Source: a virus
DNA: 64,000 bases
Virus record (IMG/VR): IMGVR_UViG_3300033816_000828
Location: 16,156-80,155 of that record
Reading direction: 5' to 3' (one strand)
Notes under the pieces: generated by a model
Databases searched by the model: none
What the model was told of the DNA's origin: nothing
The model's input: only the letters and a program-made list of their open reading frames with translations
Translations under genes and position numbers: made by a program
Part shown: in pieces, positions 57,481 through 64,000 of the stretch
Layout: each line of letters starts with the position of its first letter
Position numbering within the stretch: position 1 is the stretch's first letter

Positions 57481-57645
57481 TCAAACAGTCTGAATTTCAT
57501 GTTCTTCTAAATCATCTATAATCTTTTTCAGATTTTTATTTTCATTTTCTAATATTGATATGATTTCTCTAGCCTTTTCCAGAGCCTTATGAAGATGATA
57601 CACCTTATTGCTTAATTCATCAGCAACATAATTTTTCATTATCAT
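57481..57645 (-). CDS. Small coiled-coil protein
   Basis: About 54 residues from the ATG at 57645, which has an AAGGAG site seven bases ahead. A continuous heptad pattern (LHKALEKAREIISILENENKNLKKIIDDLEEH) makes it a coiled coil. Function unknown. It ends 23 bases before the promoter's -35. Confidence 0.5.
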   Translation of the reverse strand: MIMKNYVADELSNKVYHLHKALEKAREIISILENENKNLKKIIDDLEEHEIQTV

Positions 57646-57683
57646 ATCTATCTCCTTTTGAGTTAGCGATATAATAATATACA

Positions 57684-57965
57684 CTATATATTGTTAAGAA
57701 ATACTTTTAATTCATCTATTTGATTTTTGTGCAATATGATTTGATCGGTATATGGTTTTCCGTTCTTTAGTATTTGATAAATGTATCGTATTTTTTGCCA
57801 AAGAGACATTTTAGAAGAAATCAAAGAACTAAATACTGATAGTTCTATCATCTTAAATGTTGCATCATAGTCTATAACTAAAACTTCACTATGACAGTCA
57901 CATCGTATGAAAAGAGTTCGATAGTTATTTATTTTTTGGTCTTTTTTTACCAAAGATTCGTTCAT
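57684..57965 (-). CDS. Hypothetical protein
   Basis: 93 residues with no motif. A FIRCDCHSEVLVIDYDATFKMIELSVF strand-like part is followed by helices. It overlaps the 36-residue conserved gene by about 40 bases and ends 38 bases before the coiled-coil start. Function unknown. Confidence 0.45.
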   Translation of the reverse strand: MNESLVKKDQKINNYRTLFIRCDCHSEVLVIDYDATFKMIELSVFSSLISSKMSLWQKIRYIYQILKNGKPYTDQIILHKNQIDELKVFLNNI

Positions 57966-58035
57966 AGTTTTTTTCCCATGTTTTTTGATCTACGCTTTTT
58001 GGTCTTTGTTTAGAACCCTTACCATTTTGGCTCAT
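57925..58035 (-). CDS. 36-residue protein with GKGSKxRPxxVD motif
   Basis: An ATG at 58035 opens a 36-codon frame ending at 57925. The sequence has GKGSKQRPKSVDQKTWEKNY and then ERIFGKKRP, a pattern I recall from short proteins in other large phages. It is highly basic. It overlaps the start of the 93-residue gene. No function known. Confidence 0.5.
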   Translation of the reverse strand: MSQNGKGSKQRPKSVDQKTWEKNYERIFGKKRPKNK

Positions 58036-58037
58036 AA

Positions 58038-58742
58038 TTAGTCCTCAAGAACAAAACTCCAATAACGACTATCTTCTTTCTTTTGCAAATTATCCCAATA
58101 CAAGCAGCGGGCAATATATGATGGAATTTTTTGCTTGCCGCAATTTACCACCCAGTGACGTTCAGCCTTTTTATAAATGGTTGAGCCACTCTTACTCTTA
58201 TTATATTTCAAATCTTCCATATCGTAAAGGCGAAGCATATGAACATCCAAACACAATGCTCTGGCCTCATTAGGATGGATCATTTCTAAGGCAAAACTAA
58301 CCTTAGCCAAACCAATGCCACTAATTTTATTTACAATAGAATCACGCTTCTTAACATGACCCTTCTTGGAGGTAAAATAAAAGTCTTTAGGATTAGCCCA
58401 AAACTTACTAGCAAAGTCCCAAATATATTTTGTACGATTATTGTGTAGGCCAACACCACTCTTATGCAATTTATCTCTCAGAATATTTTCATTATCAATC
58501 CACTCATTAAAATTCTTAATAGCATTATATCCCTTAACATTACCTTGCCAAGTGGTATGAACGCTGGTATATGCAAAGAGATAACGACGAAAAATATCTT
58601 CAACATTCTGAGGACGAACACTCTCCCAATATTCTCTATATGCTACAACCTTATCTTTGGGGAATGTAGAGAAGAAAATATCGGCCTTACTCTTGCTCAT
58701 TTCAACAGTATTATTTTCGGCAACAGTGTTCAAAACAATCAT
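58038..58742 (-). CDS. HhH-GPD-like DNA glycosylase-type protein
   Basis: 234 residues. ISGIGLAKVSFALEMIHPNEARALCLDVHMLRLYD has the helix-hairpin-helix (GIG) and the catalytic Asp of the endonuclease III/HhH-GPD repair family. It may cut damaged or modified bases. No FeS Cys cluster is seen. Higher GC than the average of the window. It has a TTGGAG site and a promoter above. Confidence 0.55.
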   Translation of the reverse strand: MIVLNTVAENNTVEMSKSKADIFFSTFPKDKVVAYREYWESVRPQNVEDIFRRYLFAYTSVHTTWQGNVKGYNAIKNFNEWIDNENILRDKLHKSGVGLHNNRTKYIWDFASKFWANPKDFYFTSKKGHVKKRDSIVNKISGIGLAKVSFALEMIHPNEARALCLDVHMLRLYDMEDLKYNKSKSGSTIYKKAERHWVVNCGKQKIPSYIARCLYWDNLQKKEDSRYWSFVLED

Positions 58743-58772
58743 AAAAACTCCAATGTTAGCGATGATGCTACG

Positions 58773-58801
58773 ATTCTACACTACGAGTATCGTCTAGTCA
58801 A
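58773..58801 (-). promoter_or_regulatory. Sigma-70 promoter for the HhH-GPD-like gene
   Basis: TTGACT (58796-58801), 17-base spacer with AGACGATACT, then TAGAAT (58773-58778). The leader is about 25 bases with a GGAG site. Confidence 0.6.
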
Positions 58802-58812
58802 TACGGTAGACT

Positions 58813-59517
58813 TTAGTCAAATCTATATGGTTGAGACTTGTCCCATATCTGTTGATATCCAACCATATTTTCTGTTTTCCATTGAGTAGAATTATTAATT
58901 TCATTAATATAGTGATTAGATAATTTATATAAATGTATTTTACTTCTATCGCTATTATATCTATTTGATATTTTTCTAATTTTATACATATCAGAAATTA
59001 TATCTAAAATAGCCTCTGTATATTCAATTAAATCTTCATATCGAATAAAAATATAATTATCTACTAAATATGGCATATACAGGTATAAAAATTGTAATTT
59101 ATTAGATCTCATATCAAAAATATCTTGATATTTCTCTTTTGTATACCAATGAGAATCACAAAATTTGTGATAATCAGATAAACCTCTGGCAGATTGCCAA
59201 GGTTTAATATCTAAAATATTGGATGTATCTAAATGATATGGAGTTTTTTTCATACCTCCTATCCAATTGTAAATATTTCTAACAATGCCTATAAATAAAG
59301 TATTGTGTGCTGTATTTAAATTACTCCATTGAGAACAACCAAAAAAATGCTTATGACCATAATCCCAAGTGATTGGAATATGAAATACATCTTTGATTAA
59401 TTTTTCTACCCAATTAGTACCAGAATGTCTTTCCCCATAAATAGTAAAATTTTGGATGGAATAATTATCTATTGTAGAATAGAATTGGTTATATTTAAAT
59501 AGTTCTATTGCAACCAT
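58813..59517 (-). CDS. Sulfotransferase-like protein
   Basis: 234 residues. FTIYGERHSGTNWVEKLIKDVF is a P-loop of the sulfotransferase type (compare SGTNW), and LFIGIVRNIYNWIGGMKKTPYH resembles the second binding loop. YIFIRYEDLIEYTEAILDII matches the YEDL segment of sulfotransferases. PAPS use is implied by motif only. It overlaps the ligase gene by 23 bases. Confidence 0.55.
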   Translation of the reverse strand: MVAIELFKYNQFYSTIDNYSIQNFTIYGERHSGTNWVEKLIKDVFHIPITWDYGHKHFFGCSQWSNLNTAHNTLFIGIVRNIYNWIGGMKKTPYHLDTSNILDIKPWQSARGLSDYHKFCDSHWYTKEKYQDIFDMRSNKLQFLYLYMPYLVDNYIFIRYEDLIEYTEAILDIISDMYKIRKISNRYNSDRSKIHLYKLSNHYINEINNSTQWKTENMVGYQQIWDKSQPYRFD

Positions 59518-60808
59518 GAAGTATTTTAAATGTTGGAAATCTTAGACTAATACCACCATCTTGGTTTTTGGTTTCCTCAAAATACTGGACTGTGATAATC
59601 TTTCCAAGAATCTTTTTAGGATGCTGATAAAATTCTTGTCTTTGGTCAATAGCGAAACCGCTACCAACCCTAACAATATGTTCCTTATGCTTAATCATCA
59701 CACAAGATAGCATAGTTTCTTCATGCTCTCGACCATTCAAGACATATCTAAATGGCCCCATTTCAACATCAACAACCTCATACTCGTCATCAAAAAACTT
59801 CTTAACTTTCAGAAGGTCTTTGCTACGCTTGCCCTTATATGGCTCGTCTGCTCGCAGCATTATTCCTTCCCAACCATAATCAGCGGCTTCTTTAACCCAC
59901 TCTTGAAAATGTTCGTCATTATGAATCAGTTCTTGTTCCAGCAGAGTAAGGCATGGACATTCGTTCTTGCTCATAGTCTCTGTCAGATTCGCCAAGCGAA
60001 TAGAATACGGACGATTCTTCTCGCCCTTCTTGCTATAAAATTCATCGTGCGTAATCATATCAAAAATCTTAAAAGATGGATTAGGAATAGTATGATCCTT
60101 CTTCTTTAGTTGTTTCATCACTCCCTGAAAGTCCTCATTACCATCATCATCAACAAGACAAAGTTCTCCATCAAATACTACATTAGTAATGTTAAGAGCC
60201 TTAATACCATCCCTAACGATGCCAAGAGTATCAAACTCTTTTCCCGTGCGGGAATAGAAGGTAGTATCACCATTACTATCAACAATCCCAATACATCTAG
60301 CACCATCAATTTTTCTGCTAACATACCAGCCATCCTTCCAATCTACCAGTTTAGGCTCGTACTTATCTGCCAGAGCAACACTAAACTCTGGAATATGGTC
60401 AGGAATAGCCTTGTTGATAATCTTGTCACCAGCACGGGTTTTCAAATCCTTGTCGATAATACAATGAATCAGTTCCTCGTATTCAGAGTAGTGTTCGATA
60501 AAACTATTCACAGCAGAGATAGCATCATGTCCAGTAATCTTTCGACTCTTTAGAGCATCCAACAAATCAAAGAAATTTTTATATTCGTTCTTTCTGGCTA
60601 CAAGATGATTCTTCTTCTTCAAATTATCGCTGGTCACATTATATTGCCACAACGGATGATAAGTATAAAGTAAAATATTTTTAGTGAAAGATGCTGCGGC
60701 ACTGTTATGTCCGCAATAATCCAAAATAATTCCTTCCTTATCTTTAGTGCTGCTCGTAGCACGAAGATCACGAACCATTCCCATAACATAATTAAAATCG
60801 TGAATCAT
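59495..60808 (-). CDS. ATP-dependent DNA ligase (T4 gp30-like)
   Basis: 437 residues. The adenylated Lys is K166 in YVSRKIDGAR (motif I). VVFDGELCLV is motif III, and EGIMLRADEPYKGKRSKDLLKVKKF holds motifs IV and V. It joins nicks in replicated and recombined phage DNA, and its length is close to T4 gp30. A strong promoter and AGGAG site precede it, so it is likely early. Higher GC than average here. Confidence 0.9.
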   Translation of the reverse strand: MIHDFNYVMGMVRDLRATSSTKDKEGIILDYCGHNSAAASFTKNILLYTYHPLWQYNVTSDNLKKKNHLVARKNEYKNFFDLLDALKSRKITGHDAISAVNSFIEHYSEYEELIHCIIDKDLKTRAGDKIINKAIPDHIPEFSVALADKYEPKLVDWKDGWYVSRKIDGARCIGIVDSNGDTTFYSRTGKEFDTLGIVRDGIKALNITNVVFDGELCLVDDDGNEDFQGVMKQLKKKDHTIPNPSFKIFDMITHDEFYSKKGEKNRPYSIRLANLTETMSKNECPCLTLLEQELIHNDEHFQEWVKEAADYGWEGIMLRADEPYKGKRSKDLLKVKKFFDDEYEVVDVEMGPFRYVLNGREHEETMLSCVMIKHKEHIVRVGSGFAIDQRQEFYQHPKKILGKIITVQYFEETKNQDGGISLRFPTFKILHGCNRTI

Positions 60809-60833
60809 CCAAAGTTTCTCCTGTATTTAGCGT

Positions 60834-60862
60834 AGTATACCATACGCTATCTGTATTGTCAA
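60834..60862 (-). promoter_or_regulatory. Sigma-70 promoter for DNA ligase
   Basis: TTGACA (60857-60862), 17-base spacer, TATACT (60834-60839). The leader is about 19 bases and carries the AGGAG site. It shares GTATGGTAT with the rIIA promoter. Confidence 0.7.
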
Positions 60863-61236
60863 GTATCGTCAATACGGGTCTTGCTTCTTAAATTATTTAT
60901 TTTAGCAGCAAGTAAATAGTTCATGGCTTTCGTGATACTCTCAAGAGTATCTCCTAATTGTCCTAGTCCCCAATTGCAGTTTTCACAAATCCATCCTCTG
61001 AAACTATTATCATCATGATCATGATCTAAACACCATTTATTCTTAAAAGGAATTCTTCCACAGCATTGACAAACATCTGGTTTTGGTGGTGCTTCTTTAT
61101 GAAGTTGATTTCTCAATCTAGAATGTTTTTTGAGACATTGTTTGCATCGTGTATCTAATCCATCAACACGATTTTTATGTTTAGAAAAAGATTTTTTATT
61201 TTTTCTTTTTCCACAATAAATGCAAACTTTTCTCAT
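60859..61236 (-). CDS. Endonuclease VII-like HNH nuclease
   Basis: 125 residues. CIYCGKRKNKKSFS and CKQCLKKH form an N-terminal zinc pair. KNKWCLDHDHDDNSFRGWICENCNWGLGQLGDT is the endonuclease VII HNH core. It may resolve branched DNA or be a homing nuclease. Its ATG overlaps the 39-residue gene upstream. Confidence 0.75.
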   Translation of the reverse strand: MRKVCIYCGKRKNKKSFSKHKNRVDGLDTRCKQCLKKHSRLRNQLHKEAPPKPDVCQCCGRIPFKNKWCLDHDHDDNSFRGWICENCNWGLGQLGDTLESITKAMNYLLAAKINNLRSKTRIDDT

Positions 61237-61352
61237 TTATGTTTCTTGAGTTGTTTCTTTAATTTTTTTAGATATCTATCTTCTGCTAATTCTTCAGGAT
61301 TTTTCTTTTCCTGCTTACGCAGTTTTTTATATATCTTTTTCCAGAAACTCAT
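61233..61352 (-). CDS. Small basic coiled-coil protein (39 residues)
   Basis: An ATG at 61352 opens 39 codons and ends as ATGA with the next gene. The sequence is Lys-rich (SFWKKIYKKLRKQEKKNPEE, then DRYLKKLKKQLKK) with a helical heptad look. It may bind nucleic acid. No family known. Confidence 0.4.
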   Translation of the reverse strand: MSFWKKIYKKLRKQEKKNPEELAEDRYLKKLKKQLKKHK

Positions 61353-61353
61353 A

Positions 61354-61896
61354 TTATACCTTTATTGATTGACTAACGTTTTTACAAAAATCTATAACTT
61401 GTTCATCAGAAAATCTGTTTCTGGCATAGTTAAACATAAGAGCAACAAAACGAATATTCCCTTTAATATAACCTTTACTATTATCTATTCTATCAACAGA
61501 TGCAGAATATGGTGCTGAAATATTATCGTCACTATATTTTTTTAATACCAGTTTTTGTTTTGTGAATGGACAAATACCGCCTTGTTGTTTCCAAAGCATT
61601 TCCAAGTATTCTATATCTACATCATAGAACTGGTTTCTCTTTTTGGAACTTTTTTTGATTACTTTCATATACCATCTAAAACCAGCATATTTATCTCTTT
61701 GTCTTGTATATTGTGTATTTAAAAAATTATTTTTAAATTTTGTTAGATGTTGTAAATTATTTTTATTTTTCCCAGCACATTTAAGACTACAATAAAATTC
61801 AGTTTTACCCCTTTTTTTCTGTCTTTTTATTTCTGCTGCTGGTTTTTCTGTTTCCTTAGCACATACAGCACATATTATCTTAGTTTTAGTAATCAT
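61354..61896 (-). CDS. HNH-type endonuclease
   Basis: About 180 residues from the ATG at 61896, which has an AAGGAG site; the frame extends further up into the tmRNA but that is not coding. CAVCAKETEKP and YCSLKCAGKNKNN form a zinc pair. GGICPFTKQKLVL and SASVDRIDNSKGYIKGNIRF form an HNH-like core. Probably a homing or free-standing nuclease. It lies directly downstream of the tmRNA. Confidence 0.65.
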   Translation of the reverse strand: MITKTKIICAVCAKETEKPAAEIKRQKKRGKTEFYCSLKCAGKNKNNLQHLTKFKNNFLNTQYTRQRDKYAGFRWYMKVIKKSSKKRNQFYDVDIEYLEMLWKQQGGICPFTKQKLVLKKYSDDNISAPYSASVDRIDNSKGYIKGNIRFVALMFNYARNRFSDEQVIDFCKNVSQSIKV

Positions 61897-61920
61897 TTGT
61901 ATCTCCTTAGTTGGTAATTT

Positions 61921-61948
61921 ATAATACACCAAAAATGGAGATGAGCAA
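61921..61948 (-). promoter_or_regulatory. Possible promoter for the HNH gene below the tmRNA
   Basis: TTGCTC (61943-61948), 16-base spacer, TATTAT (61921-61926). The leader holds the AAGGAG site. It lies just below the tmRNA 3' end, so it could let the HNH gene be expressed on its own. Confidence 0.45.
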
Positions 61949-61956
61949 GTATTTAA

Positions 61957-62311
61957 TGGAGGCGGGCAGAGTCGAACTGCCGTGCTATCATATTTCAAAT
62001 TACATTTTCTACAAGTTTATTTTATTCATAGATTAAATAGGAGTACAGAATAAACAAGACTAATCCTATCTTACCAACTGCTCTTAACCTACAACCCGTT
62101 GGATATTGTAAGTGCAGAGGGATTTAACGACAGACTTTTGATACCTACCCTCAATCGGTATCGCAGTCTGTTACTGCCGTTTTTTATTAGGCAGCAAGGG
62201 CTAACTGATTTGTGCCAGTTAAAGCATTTGGTAGATTTTTAAAGTGGCCCTTCCACCAACCACTACTTGCCAATATAATAATCTTTATGTAGTCGAAACC
62301 TTTACGCCCCC
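61957..62311 (-). ncRNA. ssrA: tmRNA (ssrA) with phage-specified tag
   Basis: The 5' end GGGGGCG with GTTTCGACT after it, and the 3' part with T arm GGCAG TTCGACT CTGCC and CGCCTCC then A, form a seven-pair acceptor (one G-U). The two ends are 355 bases apart, near usual tmRNA size. An internal frame reads PNALTGTNQLALAA and ends in TAA TAA inside a GCTGCC/GGCAG hairpin, as in tmRNA. The resume codon is inferred (CCA). No CCA tail is encoded. The RNA rescues stalled ribosomes with SmpB. The membrane-protein gene above ends at the very first base of the RNA. Confidence 0.92.
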
Positions 62312-62536
62312 TTATTTCTTAAGTACACTTTTTGTATTATCTTCCCAATTTTCTAGTCTCTCAATCTCATTTTTAATCTGCTGAAATTCCATTTGACTAG
62401 TTCCACAACGCCAGAAAACAGAATCAAATTCTAGTTTCTGTAATCTACTATAGAAATGTATATTAAATAGAAAAGACAGTAGTAGTAACCCAATTAAGAA
62501 CGTATAACTTGCTAAATGATTTGAACGATTAGTCAT
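62312..62536 (-). CDS. Small membrane protein ending at the tmRNA 5' end
   Basis: About 74 residues from the ATG at 62536 (AAAAGGAA ahead). Residues about 9-28 form one membrane helix (YTFLIGLLLLSFLFNIHFY). The C-terminal part is a coiled coil (QIKNEIERLENWEDNT). Its TAA is next to the first G of the tmRNA, so the two are probably on one transcript. Function unknown. Confidence 0.5.
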   Translation of the reverse strand: MTNRSNHLASYTFLIGLLLLSFLFNIHFYSRLQKLEFDSVFWRCGTSQMEFQQIKNEIERLENWEDNTKSVLKK

Positions 62537-62541
62537 AAATT

Positions 62542-62571
62542 TTGTTCCTTTTAGACGAAATGGTGTATGAT
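62542..62571 (+). promoter_or_regulatory. Plus-strand promoter for the HNH gene
   Basis: TTGTTC (62542-62547), 18-base spacer, TATGAT (62566-62571), then an AAGGAG site and ATG at 62604. The -35 is weak but the position is right. It faces away from the minus-strand membrane gene. Confidence 0.45.
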
Positions 62572-62603
62572 ACTTTATCAAGTTTTAATCAAGGAGTTCG
62601 ACT

Positions 62604-63113
62604 ATGAATCATTGTGCTAATTGCTTTAAAAAAACTAGTAATGCTAAATTTTGTTGTTTGTCTTGTAGTGCTACTTATACTAATAAAACTCATCCAAAAC
62701 GAAAACCTCAATCAAATAATAATGCTAAATGTCCTAATTGTAAAAAGAATTTTCATACTGATTATGCTACACAAATTTGTTGTTCCAAACAATGCTCAAC
62801 CGAATATCGCAGACTCCAGAGTGATAAAATTATTGAACAAGAAGGTTTTGGCGATGGGCATTATCATAATCTTAGAATTAGAAAATATCTTATTAGAAAA
62901 CATGGAAATAATTGCATGATTTGCGGGCAATCTGGAGATAATTGGAATGGAAAACCCATTACTCTTATAGTAGATCATATTGATGGCAAATCCAATAATA
63001 ATAAACTTAATAATCTCCGTATAGTTTGTCCAAATTGCGATTGTCAACTTCCAACATACAAAGCAAAAAATAAAGGTAATAGTTCTAGGAAATATTTTAT
63101 AGTTCAAAAATAA
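62604..63113 (+). CDS. HNH endonuclease, the only clear plus-strand gene
   Basis: 169 residues. Three zinc knuckles lie at the N-terminus (CANCFK, CCLSCSA, CPNCKK). CMICGQSGDNWNGKPITLIVDHIDGKSNNNKLNNLRIVCPNC is an HNH core with a second knuckle pair. An AAGGAG-like site precedes the ATG. It ends just before the 3' end of the convergent tRNA-Ile and faces the rest of the genes. This lone orientation suggests a mobile, free-standing homing nuclease. Confidence 0.75.
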   Translation: MNHCANCFKKTSNAKFCCLSCSATYTNKTHPKRKPQSNNNAKCPNCKKNFHTDYATQICCSKQCSTEYRRLQSDKIIEQEGFGDGHYHNLRIRKYLIRKHGNNCMICGQSGDNWNGKPITLIVDHIDGKSNNNKLNNLRIVCPNCDCQLPTYKAKNKGNSSRKYFIVQK

Positions 63114-63114
63114 A

Positions 63115-63190
63115 TAGGGGATAAAGGAGTTGAACCTTTCTCTTGAACTGCTTATAAGACAGGTGACCACTACCGGCGGTCGCATCCCCC
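63115..63190 (-). tRNA. tRNA-Ile (UAU anticodon)
   Basis: Acceptor GGGGGAT pairs with ATCCCCT (one G-U). D arm GACC/GGTC, T arm AAAGG TTCAACT CCTTT. The anticodon arm is CTGT/GCAG around loop CTTATAA, giving anticodon TAT that reads AUA; the top pair is a mismatch. Variable region is seven bases. The promoter at 63199 starts a transcript at or just ahead of its 5' end. AUA is a common Ile codon in this AT-rich genome. Confidence 0.85.
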
Positions 63191-63198
63191 GTGTTTGT

Positions 63199-63227
63199 AT
63201 TGTATACTATCGACCGATCCCTGTCAA
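63199..63227 (-). promoter_or_regulatory. Sigma-70 promoter for tRNA-Ile
   Basis: TTGACA (63222-63227), 17-base spacer, TACAAT (63199-63204), with +1 expected near 63192, the 5' end of the tRNA. A strong match in both hexamers. Confidence 0.65.
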
Positions 63228-63769
63228 CTCTTGAGATATTTTTCGTAGTAGTTGCGATAAATACTCATAATAATACCACTAGTTGTTCCAACATTTAAAG
63301 ACCGTACACTTCCATAAGTAGGAATAGTTAGAACACAACTACAAGCCATAAGAATTGTTTCTGATAAACCAGCATTTTCTTCTCCAAAAATAAAAATTGG
63401 TTCATCAATATTAGAAAAATCAAAACTAAAAGGATCGAATGTGATTTCTTTGTATTCTGGAATATTATTCTCAATAGCAATTAATGGTCGGCCAGTAGAT
63501 TTAATTACTTTAATAAACTCTTCTTCGGTTTTATAATGAAACATTGGAGTGTAGTGATGGGTTCCTACGCTACCTCTTTTATCCCATTTCTTTTTACCAA
63601 CATAATGTACGCTACTAAATCCAAAAAAATTAGCATTACGAACCATTGTGCTGAGATTAAAATCTCCACCAATATTAATCATAGCAACACTTGCTGGAAT
63701 ACTATTTTTATGACAATAGTTTCCGATTTCTGGCACACTCAACTCTTTAAGACTGTCTATCACGTTCAT
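63224..63769 (-). CDS. SpoU/TrmH-type RNA 2'-O-methyltransferase
   Basis: About 181 residues from the ATG at 63769 (a TTG at 63775 is also possible). The SPOUT knot is clear: VAMINIGGDFNLSTMVRNANFFG (motif 1), IFIFGEENAGLSETIL (motif 2), LTIPTYGSVRSLNVGTTSGIIM (motif 3). It methylates ribose in tRNA or rRNA. It lies next to the tRNA-Ile gene, with the -35 of that tRNA promoter in its last codons. The target is unknown. Confidence 0.88.
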   Translation of the reverse strand: MNVIDSLKELSVPEIGNYCHKNSIPASVAMINIGGDFNLSTMVRNANFFGFSSVHYVGKKKWDKRGSVGTHHYTPMFHYKTEEEFIKVIKSTGRPLIAIENNIPEYKEITFDPFSFDFSNIDEPIFIFGEENAGLSETILMACSCVLTIPTYGSVRSLNVGTTSGIIMSIYRNYYEKYLKS

Positions 63770-63920
63770 TTTCAAGTTCTTTAAGTTTTTGTTCCCAAAT
63801 TTCTCTTTGTTTATACATTTCTATACAATTATTACAAAAATCCGAACTGATATATTCTCTAATATCTGCTAGTTTATTTTTTATCTCCCATATTTTTGTT
63901 TCTAGTTCGTGATTTAGCAT
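63747..63920 (-). CDS. Coiled-coil hypothetical protein
   Basis: About 57 residues from the ATG at 63920, with an earlier ATG at 63995 in the same frame. LETKIWEIKNKLADIREY and EIWEQKLKELENERDRQ form a coiled coil; CNNC in between could bind metal. It overlaps the methyltransferase start by 23 bases. The partner reading frame at 63874 overlaps its N-terminus, so the true start is unsure. Confidence 0.45.
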   Translation of the reverse strand: MLNHELETKIWEIKNKLADIREYISSDFCNNCIEMYKQREIWEQKLKELENERDRQS

Positions 63921-64000
63921 TTGGCTTCTTCTCTTTCTTAGTTTCTTTTTGCCAGAAAACCATTTCGTTGACTTTATCATCCCAAGCACATTCAATCAAG
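63874..64000 (-). CDS. Partial gene, 5' end outside the window
   Basis: A frame open from the right edge down to a TAA at 63876-63874. The visible 41 residues (IECAWDDKVNEMVFWQKETK, then a Lys/Pro/Arg-rich basic tail) look like the natural end of a gene. It overlaps the coiled-coil gene by 47 bases. The domain type cannot be judged. Confidence 0.4.
   Translation of the reverse strand, partial: LIECAWDDKVNEMVFWQKETKKEKKPNAKSRTRNKNMGDKK

Noticed and set aside
61897-61998. Extension of the HNH frame up into the tmRNA (34 extra residues).
   Set aside because: The extra residues are the tmRNA 3' end in translation, and the ATG at 61896 has its own AAGGAG site.

Overview
The window looks like part of the genome of a large, AT-rich tailed bacteriophage with a T4-like replication core. 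Almost every gene lies on the minus strand in tight, often ATGA-overlapping runs. The core genes are dNMP kinase, DnaG-type primase, DnaB-type helicase, a UvsX/RecA recombinase, an ATP-dependent DNA ligase and an adjacent rIIA/rIIB pair. The window also carries less usual cargo: a B12-dependent (class II) ribonucleotide reductase, RuvB, an actin-like ATPase, a tmRNA, tRNA genes, an intein, and peptidases of five different folds. The host cannot be named from this sequence; the sugar-handling genes fit a Gram-negative host with decorated surface glycans, but that is inference.

Layout, low to high coordinate (transcription mostly runs the other way). 0-9 kb: replication and recombination block (edge-truncated PD-(D/E)XK nuclease, dNMP kinase, primase, helicase, UvsX, a small PD-(D/E)XK-like nuclease, a possible UvsY), then an FmdB-type zinc ribbon, HNH nuclease and PhoH. 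8.7-11.5 kb: nucleotide supply (class II RNR, dCMP deaminase with an apparently leaderless promoter). 11.5-20.4 kb: small membrane proteins, a papain-like peptidase interrupted by an intein exactly at its catalytic cysteine, a six-FN3 metallopeptidase, a holin-like protein and a sulfotransferase. 20.4-30.2 kb: adhesion/virion genes, including a 1512-residue fibre protein with seven beta-propeller-like repeats and a fibre with a GC-rich repeat cassette. 30.2-44.6 kb: a glycan island (GT25, GT2, GT60-like, GT4, GT15-FkbM fusion, DUF5672, GDP-mannose epimerase-like) interleaved with a ClpP-like protease, a sigma factor, GMP reductase and other genes. 44.7-50.9 kb: macrodomain protein, subtilase plus trypsin pair, actin-like ATPase, exported thioredoxin, RuvB. 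50.9-64 kb: rIIB, rIIA, small early genes behind strong sigma-70 promoters, a kinase-like protein, DNA ligase, several HNH nucleases, tmRNA, tRNAs and a SpoU methyltransferase.

How it may work together (inference): near-consensus TTGACA/TATAAT promoters in the right third should let host RNA polymerase start early genes (rIIA, ligase, small regulators, tRNA). A phage sigma factor and a T4-like TATAAATA element ahead of virion genes suggest a separate late programme. tRNAs reading UUA and AUA match the AT-rich codon usage. The tmRNA would rescue stalled ribosomes with a phage-specified tag ending in LALAA. The most unusual items are the active-site intein, the tmRNA, a tRNA-like element with an enlarged central loop, a class I-shaped tRNA with a Leu (UAA) anticodon, the propeller fibre, and an antisense promoter at the end of the subtilase gene.
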